Shown here: in pieces, positions 48,244-58,460 of the stretch | Position numbering within the stretch: the first letter of the stretch is position 1 | Layout of the letters: each line of letters begins with the position of its first letter | Notes under the pieces: model-generated | What the model was told of the DNA's origin: nothing | Database searches by the model: none | What the model saw: only the letters and a program-made list of their open reading frames with translations | NCBI RefSeq assembly: GCF_947179165.1 | Contig: NC_077240.1 | Location: forward strand, 57,918,501 to 57,982,500 | Source: Solanum dulcamara | Taxonomy: Eukaryota; Streptophyta; Magnoliopsida; Solanales; Solanaceae | Length of the DNA: 64,000 nucleotides | Direction of reading: 5' to 3' | Program-made: the position numbers and the translations under genes

Positions 48244-50927
48244 TGTAATGACCCTCCAAGTCATTTTTGAATTTAAATACTCATTCCATTATTTAGAGCA
48301 TTCCTGTACTTATACCAAGTTATTCATGACTTGCTAGCACTGATTGTTCAGTCCCTGGTCATTCATTTGGAATTTAGGTTCGTTTCCCTATTTTGAAGCT
48401 ATTATAACTTAAAAAGTTGACTCCAGTCATAACTTCAGGAAAACAACCTCAGAATAGAATTCTGACAAATCCATTAGCTCTAGAATGGCCAAATTAGGCT
48501 AGTAGCATGGTCGGCACGAGTACTTAGGCAATCAATATGAGTTTAGGACCATTTGGCACTTTTGCCTTAGAATTTTGGCCTATAGTTGACTTCGGTCAAC
48601 ATTCTTGGAAAATGTGCTGGGATGAGAATTCTGACAACATGGTTAGCTTTAGAATGTTGATTTTGGTCTAGAAAGACCTCTCATTTGCTTTTTGAGGCTT
48701 CTAGTCTAATCTAAAGGCTTTTGGTCTAGAAATAGGCTCAAATTGGTACTTAGGTGTGAGACCCACTTTTCATTAAAATGATCTCATATGGAAATTTTGA
48801 ATGCACTATTGAGTCTGGAACATCAAATTTGGTGGGGTAGGATATTTTATTTGCGTGCATGGGGTTCCGAATAAATTTTGAGCACCCTTTTAGACGATTT
48901 GGCATGCTAAGCTCATTGTTGCACTAGCTGGTCTGGTGCCATCGCTAAAGCTAGCCCTTGTCTTTTAAGCGAGTAACACTAAAGTGTCTAGGAGCTCGCT
49001 AAAGAGACCAACCCTCTTGGGCGGGTGTTGCTTAGGCGACGTCCCTATCGCTAAATCGACTATTCACTTACGAGACCAGGTGTTGCTAAAGAGATGCCTA
49101 CCTTTTAGGTTGTGTCACTTAAGAGATCACCGGGGTGTCTCTAAATCGACATCATAGGGTCGTTCTTAAGACCCAATTTTCCAAATTTTCCCTCTAACTT
49201 TAAACTTTGTTTTCTCCTTCAATGCTTGGGCATTTTGGGTGAATCAAAAAACTAAATTATGTAGATTTTTTAGGGGAACACAGTGGTGTGTTCAGAATTA
49301 GGAGTTGAGGCTTCCCTTGAGGTAAAATTCCTTTTTTCCCCTGCATTTTTAAGTTCTTAGGCCATAAAGTTAATCATTTATGCATGTTAGGTTTGGCTCT
49401 GTTTGGTTGTATGAATTGCATTCCCTTGTGGAACATGAGCTAAGGGTAGTATTTGGGACCTATTCTCTGAGTCATTTCATGAATTACGGAGTGGGTTTCA
49501 TAATTCTTGATTTTTGAATCCGAAATTTGCCTGTCTTTGAATTTAATAATTTTATTTTCATAACGACCATATTAACTTCGTGATTCTATTATTGATAGCA
49601 TGGTAGCATTCGAAGGACGCTTAAAAGGGAAAATCTCTAATTTCATGAGTTGGAGCTTATGTGGTCGCCCTACAGGTAGGCTACGGTTTTTTCCTCATGA
49701 GACTGAGCATGTTTAGGCAATTGTATCCTGAATTATATGCATTGGAGGGGTTGGGGTGTCGAACATGCTAAATTCCTATAATTCATGTCCTAGGCGCTAT
49801 TTGGGAAGTTGTTGGACTGTTTAAGCATGATTCCTACTATTGTCGTTCATCCATGCCTTGTATTGTATGCTTTTCCTATGTTTATATGTTAGGAAGCATG
49901 TTGGGCCTTAGTCTAGGCTTAAACTAGCGATTGCCTTAGACTTGAGCGATTTTGGTTGGTCGTTGATTCTAATTTGATTTGATCCCTTAGCTACAGATAC
50001 CTAGTTCAAGCCTGCGGTCTAGCTTAATTGTGTTCGGTTTTCATGGCTACACTTACCCGGTTGAAGTCCGTGGTCTAGTTTATTTTTGTTTAGGCTCCTT
50101 ACCTACAGTTACCCCATTAAAGTTCGTGATCTAGCTTACCCGTGTTCGACCTCTTGGAAATAGTTATTTGATTGAAGTTCGTGGTATAGCTTATTCGTGT
50201 CCACTTATTAGCTATAGTTACCCCATTGAAGGTCGTGGTCCAACTTACACGTGGTTCAATTCCTAATTCTCTAATGAATCTTCGGTTCAAGTCTTCACCT
50301 ACTTTGAGATTTGGGTTAAGATATTAGAGTTTGGGAATGGTTCGGTTCAAGTCCGACAAATGGTGAGATTATTGGAATCCCTTTTGCTCCATTCATTTTA
50401 CCTCAGCTATTCGTGCACCTGTCGGCCTTATGGGAGCCCGTGTAGGTGGTTAGCTTGTACTTTTGCACAAGCGTACCCGTCGAATTTATGGGAGCCTGGC
50501 GTATATAGTTAGATTCTTCCTCTTTGATTGTTAAGTATGCTCATGTACATAAATACATTTACTTCTTGCCCTGTCTTTGGTTGTGATCATTTACTCGCAT
50601 TTCAGTATACTTTTGATTATCTTGCTCAGTCGGCCTATGATGTCTACTGGGTACCTGTTATTTTAATACTCATACTACACTCTATATCTGTTTTCATGAT
50701 GCAGGTTCGAGTACTAGCTACCGACATTGATTCGAGCCACCTGCGGTCGTGATCGAAGGTGAGGGTGAGCACATTGCATCTTGGATTTACCCACCTCCCT
50801 CTATATACACATTTAGCCTGTCTTTTTCTTTTTGAGACAACTCTGTTTCCGTGGTTCACTTTTGGGACTTGTACTCTTTTTACTAGTAGCTCTATACATG
50901 TGACTTTCAGGTTCTGGGAGGGATCTT
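48244..50927 (+). repeat. Element G 3' LTR, left part (split by element E)
   Basis: It starts TGTAATGACCCTCC right after pol. The U3 at 48940-49150 has repeated CGCTAAA/TTTAAGCGA words. At 50928 element E begins. The rest of this LTR is 60943-61129; together they make about 2.87 kb. Confidence 0.8.
50923..50927. other. Left target-site duplication of element E (ATCTT)
   Basis: Identical to 60938-60942. Confidence 0.92.
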
Positions 50928-51344
50928 TATAACACCCCTCAAAATTTTTCCCTAAGATTCAGACCTTTCTTGTACACGTGTAAGGTCAAAATCAGTTATT
51001 GTGAAGCAATTTCATGACTAAGGTGAGTCTTTGACAAATTGAGCAGCGTTAGAGGTGATGTGGGGTCACGAAGGACCCCTAGGACCAAGCTGAGTCCAAA
51101 GGATCCGTCGTGGCTAAGCTTTAGGACGAGTTCGAAAAAGGGATCGACTTCTAACGACCCTATCTTTTGAAAGACGGCAATTTGGGTGGCCCACAACTTA
51201 TCAAATTAAAGGTCGTCGAGTCTTTTTTCCAACGCCACCAAGAATGAAATTTTTGGAGTTCGGAGTCAAAAGATATGACGATCCGAAGATGAACTAGCAC
51301 AACAGGAATTTCAGTCCTGGGGTTCAACTACTGGGAATCTGGGC

Positions 51345-51632
51345 TTGGCGCCGCAGTGGCGCGATGCGCCACTATCGCGCCAGAAACATGCCTCAGTAGT
51401 TTAGTCCCTGGCGCGGCGCGCCACTAAAAGGTGTGCAGGGTTTTTTAAGCAAAATTTCCGGAACCCAGAACCTTTGGTCTTGGCGCTATAAGGGCGTGAC
51501 GCACCACTATCGCACCAGAAACATGCCTCAGTAGTTTGGTCTCTGACGCGGTGCGCCACTACGAGGTGTGCAGGTTTTAGGCGTAATCGGCCTGGCGCTG
51601 CAATGGCGCGACGCGCCACTATCACGCCAGGT
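51345..51632. repeat. GC-rich tandem units with GGCGCG-GCGCC palindromes, element E 5' LTR
   Basis: Unit 1 starts at about 51345, unit 2 at 51481, partial unit 3 at 51593. Each opens with a GGCGC word and an interrupted palindrome such as GGCGCGATGCGCC, then CACTATCGCGCCAG. Units 1 and 2 share AAACATGCCTCAGTAGTTT. The same array is at 58879-59165 in the 3' LTR. Confidence 0.75.
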
Positions 51633-51690
51633 GCATTTTTAGCCTATTTTCAGAACTTTTGAGAAGGGGCAATTTGGAAATTGTCCCAAA

Positions 51691-51800
51691 TTATATATGT
51701 ATCATCCTTGGCCAAATTAGGGACATATTTTCAGCCCCCACTCTCTCTCTAGAAAATCCCTAGGAGTCCCTCTCTCCCTCTCTCTCTCTCTCTCTCTTCT
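51691..51800 (+). promoter_or_regulatory. Core promoter region of element E (TATA-like run and pyrimidine tract)
   Basis: ATTATATATG at about 51691, then a CT-rich stretch ending in about 13 TC units (51772-51800) and CTTCTTCTTC. Pyrimidine patches near start sites are common in plant promoters. The start site itself is not visible. Confidence 0.45.
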
Positions 51801-53406
51801 TCTTCTTCTCCATTTCCAATAAGAAGAGTTCCAAGAGCTTCAAGGTTTGAGTTCTCCATTGAAGACCCAACCACAAGGTTTTCTTCAAGTCTTCACTAAG
51901 GTATGTAAGGCTATCTAAAATATGGGTTGAGTCCACCCATGTGCCCTACTCTTGCTTAAAAGTTAGATGTTCATGAAAATAGAGTTTCTTGGTATAGTTT
52001 ATATTTGTATGAACTTTGTCCCCTATTTATTTGACCCTATATGTGTTGATGTTGTTGAGCCAAGGAGTTCCCAAAATGAGCCTATATGTGAATATGAGTT
52101 GATAAAGATGAGTTGTTAAATATGTTTTATTGATCTTCTTAACTATGTGGATTATGATAAAAGAGGTTATTTTCCTAAGAAGTGTTGCCTATTTTAGAGT
52201 GTGATTTAAACTCTTGAGTTGTGATGAGTCTCAAGGATTTTTCAAATGAATAGAGTAAATGATTGGTTATGTCTATATGTTGCTATAATTGTGCATTTAA
52301 ATTTCTTTTGAAGAGATGATTGAGATTGATTGGATAGTACGATTGGAAGAGATTCGATTGTGATAGAGTTTATGATTTGACAAGGTTGTAATTAGACTTG
52401 TCGATATGAGTTGATTGAGTTGATTGGATGGAGTTTTATGAGAATTGAGTCTTGGGAGGAGTATCTAGCACCGAATTGGGCAAGAGTATAGTCCATACTC
52501 GAATCCAGTACCTGTGTTGCCAAATGTAAGGGGGATTGAACCGTTAAAGTCGGATGCTTCCCCGAGAGTTTTGTCCTGACATTATAGGACTTGGTTGGAT
52601 TGGATCCATGATTGATTGACTCGTTCATGCCCTGGCAAAGTATGAACGGATGCGGCAACAACGTCGGCTTGTTGTACTGTCACTGGCTCATAAGTGATGG
52701 TTGTTAGTTAAGAGAAACTCCCAGATAGGTCTTGATAGTGCTCTTTGTCAGACTGAGTTGAATGATATGTGATTGGTCCCGTCTAAATAATATACTTGTT
52801 TAGACGTAGGACATTTGAGTGGGTTGTCCTGTATATATATATATATATATATATATGAGTTGAGATTCTGAGTTGACTGATTCTTCCTTGATGTTCAATT
52901 GCATTCGACCATTTTACATACTCGTACATTCCATGTACTAACGCCATTTGGCCTGCATCATTTCATGATACAGAGACAGGTACTAGAGATCATCGACCGG
53001 CACTCCGTTGAAGATCCACATACACTCCCAGCTAGTTGGTGAGTCCTCCTAGTTTCTGGAGGATGTTGAACCTTATTGTATAGTTTTGTTGTAGCTTCCT
53101 TTACTTTGATTTCTTGGTAGCCATGGGCTTGTCATTAGCACCTTTTAGACTCTGATAGAGGCTTCATAGACTGAAGTGTGGGGAGGTTGAATGGTTATTG
53201 TGAGGAGTTTTATTATATTTATTTTGTCGAGTTAAACATGTATGGCCTTCGGCCCCCATATTGTGAATAGTATTTCATTAATTGAGTTCCGCTAAGAGAA
53301 TGTGATAGAAAGAATGTGTGACTGGACCAGGTGGTTCGCTCGGAGGTCAGAAATGGCTTTCGGGTGCCGATTATGTCTAGGGTACCCTCCCGAGGCGTGA
53401 CAAACA

Positions 53407-53418
53407 TGGTATCAGAGC
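53407..53418 (+). other. Primer-binding site of element E (initiator tRNA-Met)
   Basis: TGGTATCAGAGC, a perfect match to the initiator tRNA-Met complement, four bases after the LTR end. Confidence 0.93.
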
Positions 53419-53619
53419 ATAGAGTTCAAGTGTCCTAGAGAGTCTATGAAGCTGTGTCTAGTAGAGTTTTGCTTATGGGTGTGTTGTGCACCACACTTAT
53501 AAGCAGGAGGCTATAGGACATTAGGAATTGTTTCCCCTCTTTCATACTCGGAGTTCGTGCGATGGAGTTAAACTCTATGAAACTTCCCTTCTAATTCGTG
53601 CGTTTATACATTGCAGATA

Positions 53620-54860
53620 ATGCCTCTAAAATGTACTGCTAGCCAGAGGAATGTCGATAATGCAGAGATGCCCCAGTCTGAGGTACGCCCGACAAAGGCT
53701 AGAGGCCGACCTACGAGGTATGCGGAGGCGCCCCAAGTGCCTGCTACTCCGCCTTCACCCACGTCAGAGGCAGAATTTAGAGGGGCTATTGCAATGCTCA
53801 CTCAACTAATGGCTTCCCGAAATGGTAACCAGAGTTCGCCGACTCTTAGCTCTAGTTCCCAAGAGCCGTCTGCTGCCGCCAGAATTCGAGAATTTCTGAG
53901 AATGAATCCACCGGCATTCACGGGTTCTAAGGTTGATGAAGATCCCCAAAATTTTATTGATGAGATATGGAAAATTCTGAAATCTATGCATGCTACGGAA
54001 ATTGAGGGGGTTGAGTTGGTGTCTTATCAACTCAAGGATGTGGCAAACATCTAGTATAACCAACGGGAGCAAGGTAGGGGTGAGGATGCTGAACCTGTTA
54101 GGTGGGATGAATTTGAGGGAGCCTTTCTTGACCACTTATTTCCTTGAGAATTGAGGGAAGCAAAGGTGGAGGAGTTTGTAAATTTGAAACAGGAAGGCAT
54201 GACAGTTAAGGAGTATGGCCTGAAGTTCATCCAGCTGTCCAGGTATGCTCCAGAAATGATCCCAGATATGAGGTCAAAGATGAGGAAGTTCGTCTCTGGA
54301 TTAGGGAGGCATGTGAAGAAGGAGTGCAAAGCAGCATTACTGATCTCGGATATGGATATTTCTAGATTAATGGTGTATGCTCAATAGGTAAAGGAGGAGA
54401 AAAGAAAGGACAGAGAAGAGCACTTGAGCAAGAAGGCAAAATCAGCGGGCCATGAGAATGAATAGAGGCAAAACAAGGGCAACAGGTCCTTCTTCCAGAA
54501 AGGGCCTCCTAATTATGCCTCATCTACCGCAAGTGCACCTATGCCGCAGAACAGGTATGACCGGCAAGGACAGAGTCGCCATAATTTCATCCCCAGGGTT
54601 CTCAATCCCAGGCCAGTGTAAGTCAAGGTTCGAGGGGGAAGCTACCATGCGGCAAGTGTGGTAGGCTCCACTTGGGATAATGCAGAGCGGGAAGGGTTAG
54701 TTGTTATAAATGCGGCCAAATAGACCATTTTCAGAAAGAGTGTCCGACATGGGGGAACAGAGCCCAGTTCTCTACCACCGCACTGCCAGCTAAGGGTAAT
54801 CAGAGGGGCACTACTTCAGGTATGAGTGAAGGTATAAACTGCTTGTATGCCATGGGTAGT
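53620..54860 (+). pseudogene. Element E gag
   Basis: The start MPLKCTASQRN at 53620 is chosen over an upstream in-frame ATG at 53611 because relatives begin with an MPP/MPL-type basic motif. The capsid core includes FLRMNPPAFTGSKVDEDPQ and VELVSYQLKDVAN. In-frame stops are at 54052 (TAG), 54145 (TGA), 54385 (TAG) and 54463 (TAG), then a one-base frameshift near 54600. The zinc knuckles are a short one near 54648-54683 with an internal TAA, and an intact C-x2-C-x4-H-x4-C at 54702-54743. Confidence 0.88.
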
Positions 54861-54869
54861 CGCCAAGAT

Positions 54870-55260
54870 CAAGAGAACTCTCCAAACGTCGTGACGGGTA
54901 TGATTCGAGTCTCTTCTCTTGATGGATCCGGGTGCCACACTATCTTTTGTAACTCCTTACGTGGCTAGTAAGTTCAATAAAATCCCTGAATGTCTTAGTG
55001 AGCCTTTCTACGTAGCTACCCCTGTTGGTGATTCTGTCATAGCTGAGAAAGTCTATAGAGATTGCACTGTGTCAATTCATCACAGAGATACCTTGGCTGA
55101 CTTGGTTGAGTTAGACATGGTTGATTTTGATGTGATCCTTGGCATGGACTGGCTTTATGTCTGCTATGCCTCCATTGATTGTAGAATTCAGGTTGTCAAA
55201 TTCAAATTCCCGAACGAAGCTGTCATAGAGTGAAGGGGTAGTCCTGTTATGCCTAAGGGT
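54870..55260 (+). pseudogene. Element E aspartic protease
   Basis: The active site DPG lies at 54925-54933 in LMDPGATLSFVTPY and is intact. The domain continues with YVATPVGDSVIAEKVY and ends VDFDVILGMDWLYVCYAS. A short deletion/frameshift just before the active site (about 54915) and TGA at 55231-55233 break it. Confidence 0.85.
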
Positions 55261-56968
55261 AAGTTTATTTCATACCTTAGGGCCAGGAAGCTAATCTCAA
55301 AAGGGTGTGTTTATCACATTGTCCGAGTGAAAGATGACAGTATTGAGTCTCCATCCCTTGAGTCGGTTCCGATTGTCAATGAGTTTCCAGATGTCTTTCC
55401 TGAAGATCTGCCTAGAGTCCCTCCTGATAGGGAGATTGACTTTGGGATCGATATTCTCCCTGATACCCAGCCTATCTCAATTCCTCCATATAGAATGGCC
55501 CCAGCTGAGTTGAGAGAGTTGAAGGAGCAGTTGAAGGACTTATTAGATAAGGGATTTATTAGGCCGAATGTCTCACCATGGGGAGCTCCGGTCCTCTTTG
55601 TTCGAAAGAAAGATGGGTCCCTTAGAATGTGTATTGACTACAGGTAGCTGAATAAGGTCACCATAAAGAACAAATACCCTCTCCCCAGAATAGATGATTT
55701 ATTTGATCAACTTCAGGGTGCCACGTGTTTCTCAAAGATAGACTTGAGATCCGGTTACCACCAGTTAAAGGTGAGAGAATGTGATATTCTGAAGACTGCT
55801 TTTCGGAATCATTATGGCCACTTTGAATATTTGGTCATGTCCTTTGGATTGACAAATGCCCCCGCGTCTTTGATGGATCTCATAAACCGAGTGTTTAAAC
55901 CATATCTTGATATGTTTGTGATTGTATTCATAAATGATATTCTGGTCTACTCCAAGAATGAAAAGGAGCACGCCTATCATCTTAGAGTCGTTTTACAAAC
56001 TTTGAGGGACCAAGTATTGTATGCAAAGTTCTCTAAATGTGAATTTTGGCTTGCATCGGTGGCCTTCTTAGGCCATATTGTATCTGGAGATGGCATTCAG
56101 GTTGACGCTCAGAAGGTTGAAGCGGTGAAGAATTGGCCCAAACCCACATCCCCGATGGAGATAAGAACCTTCTTGGGTTTGGCTGGCTATTATCAAAGGT
56201 TTGTAGAGGGATTCTCATCCATATCATCACTATTGACTAAGCTAACTCAAAAGAAGGCCAAGTTCCAATGGTCCGATGCTTATGAGGAGAGTTTCCATAA
56301 ATTGAAGGCCAAGCTAACCACCGCTCCTGTTCTAGCATTGCCCGATGGAACAGAGGGCTTTGTGGTCTACTGTGATGCATCCAGAATTAGCTTGGGTTGT
56401 GTGTTGATGCAAAGGGGGAAGGTGATATCCTATGCTTCGAGACAGCTTAAGGTTCATGAGCGAAATTACCCAACTCATGACCTTAAGTTGGCAGCTGTGG
56501 TGTTTGCGCTTAAAATCTGGCGCCACTACTTGTATGGAGTGCATGTTGACGTATTCACCGATCATAAGAGCTTACAATATGTCTTCAGCCAGAAGGAACT
56601 TAACCTGAGGCAAAGGAGATGGCTTGAGCTACTCAAGGACTACGACATGAGCATCCTCTACCATCCAGGTAAAGCTAATGTTGTTGCTGATGCTCTTAGC
56701 AGGTTGTCTATGGGTAGCACTGCCCATTTGGAAAAGGGAAGGAGGGAATTGGCGAAGGAGCTACAAAGATTAGCCCAATTGGGAGTTCGACTTGAAGAGA
56801 ACAATGAAGGTGGAGTAAACATTCGAGATGGGGCTACGTCCTCACTTGTAGCAGAGGTAAAGGAGAAACAAGATCAGGATCCCATCCTCCTCCGGTTGAA
56901 GGAAGTTGTACACAAACAAGGGGTGATGGTTTTCACCAAAGGGGGGGATGGTGTGTTGAGGTACTGAA
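55261..56968 (+). pseudogene. Element E reverse transcriptase and RNase H
   Basis: RT runs through [16 protein letters not shown] and [13 protein letters not shown], with TAG at 55645-55647 next in line. A 407-residue open frame (55744-56967) then holds the rest of RT and all of RNase H. In the catalytic box FINDILVYS the first Asp is Asn (codon AAT at 55933-55935). RNase H has VVYCDAS near 56368, but its catalytic Glu is Lys (AAG at 56485-56487); TDHKSLQY and ADALSR are kept. Both losses are G-to-A changes. The frame stops at 56965 (TGA). Confidence 0.92.
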
Positions 56969-58341
56969 GTAGATTATGTGTACCTGATGTCAATGATGTT
57001 CGAGAGAGGATTATGTCTGAAGCGCATAGTTCCAAATACTCTATTCATCCAGGCTCCACGAAAATGTACCATGACTTGAGGGAAATCTATTGATGGAGTG
57101 GGATGAAGAGGGATATTGCGGAATTTGTTTCCAAGTGCCCGAATTGCCAACAGGTGAAAGTTGAGCATCAAAGGCCATGTGGTTTAGCCCAAAACATAGG
57201 AATTCCAGAATGGAAGTGGGAGATGATCAATATGGACTTTATTACAGGCTTGCCGAAGTCCCGAAAGCAACATGATTCTATTTGGGTGATTGTGGATAGA
57301 ATGACGAAATCAGCTCACTTCTTGGCGGTTAAGACTACTGACACCGCAGAAGATTATGCAAAGTTGTATATATAGGAGATCGTCAGATTGCATGGGGTCC
57401 CTTTGTCTATCATCTCAGACAGAGGAGCTTAATTCACTTCCTAATTTTGGAAATCCTTTCATAAGGGATTAGGTTCGAGGGTGAACTTGAGTACAACCTT
57501 CCATCCCCAGACAGATGGCCAAGCAGAGCGCACCATCCAGACATTGGAAGATATGTTGAGGGCATGTGTGCTCGACTTCAAGGGAAATTGGGATGATCAC
57601 TTACCTCTCATAGAGTTTGCATACAACAATAGCTATCATATAAGCATTCAAATGGCTCCTTATGAAGCTTTGTATGGGAGGAGGTGTAGATCTCCCATTG
57701 GGTAGTTTGAAGTTGGTGAAGCCGAGTTAATTGGGCCTGACCTTGTTCACCAATCCATGGAGAAGGTTAAAGTTATCCAAGATAGGCTAAAGACAGCCCA
57801 AAGCCACCAAAAATCTTACACCGCTGTGAGGAGGAGAGGCTTGGAGTTTGAGGTGGGTGATTGGGTGTACTTAAAAGTATCACCCATGAAGGGTGTCATG
57901 AGGTTTGGAAGGAAAGGGAAGCTCAGTCCTCGATATATTGGTCCTTACCATATTTTGAGGCAGATTGGGAGCGTTGCTTATGAGTTGGAGTTACCCTCAG
58001 AGTTAGCTTCTATTCATCCGGTATTGCACGTTTCGATGTTGAAGAAGTGCTTGGGTGATCCCTCGTTGGTAGTCCCCATTGATAGCGTTGGAATTAAGGA
58101 TAGCTTGTCTTATGAAGAGGTCCCGATCCAAATTCTTGATCGCCAAATTCGCAAATTGAGGAACAAAGAGGTCGCCTCAGTCAAAGTCCTGTGGAGGAAC
58201 CAATTTGTTGAGGAAGCCACATGGGAATCGGAGGGAGCCATGAAATCTAAATATCCACATCTATTCGTGCCTACCGAGGAGAATTTTGAAGGTAATGAAC
58301 ATTTCCTTGACTTGATTTCATTTGTGCATTTTGAGTTTTGA
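56969..58341 (+). pseudogene. Element E integrase with chromodomain-like C-terminus
   Basis: The zinc finger is HSSKYSIHPGSTKMYHDL plus CPNC (57023-57145). In the core Asp 57235-57237, Asp 57418-57420 and Glu 57526-57528 give D,D-35-E. Stops lie at 57091, 57373, 57430, 57442 and 57703. The last 194 codons (57757-58341) are open and contain GDWVYLKVSPMKGVM, KLSPRYIGPYHIL and the tail YEEVPIQILDRQIRKLRN with VLWRNQFVEEATWE and YPHLF. The tail form points to the Tekay/Del chromovirus group (inference from family knowledge). Confidence 0.92.
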
Positions 58342-58447
58342 TTGATATTTGTTTGAGAATGTGATTGGTTGAATGACTAAAATTTTGACTGTGATTTGTA
58401 CCCCGAGTCCATTCTTGGTTGCTTGTCATTCGAGGACGAATGATCCC

Positions 58448-58460
58448 AAGGGGGAGATAA
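58448..58460 (+). other. Polypurine tract of element E
   Basis: AAGGGGGAGATAA lies directly before the 3' LTR. It is purine-only except for one T, and follows the usual gypsy phrase CATTCGAGGACGAATG. Confidence 0.88.

Larger units (their letters stand above)
50928..53402 (+). repeat. Element E 5' LTR
   Basis: 2475 bp. It starts TATAACACCCC (TG to TA) and ends GCGTGACA. The U3 holds GC-rich palindromic units (51345-51632), a TATATAT region near 51691, then a long TC tract. A TA microsatellite is at 52831-52856. Confidence 0.93.

Noticed and set aside
54919..58341. Treating element E pol as a functional gene
   Set aside because: Several stops, a frameshift before the protease active site, and changed RT and RNase H catalytic residues show it is a pseudogene despite long open stretches.
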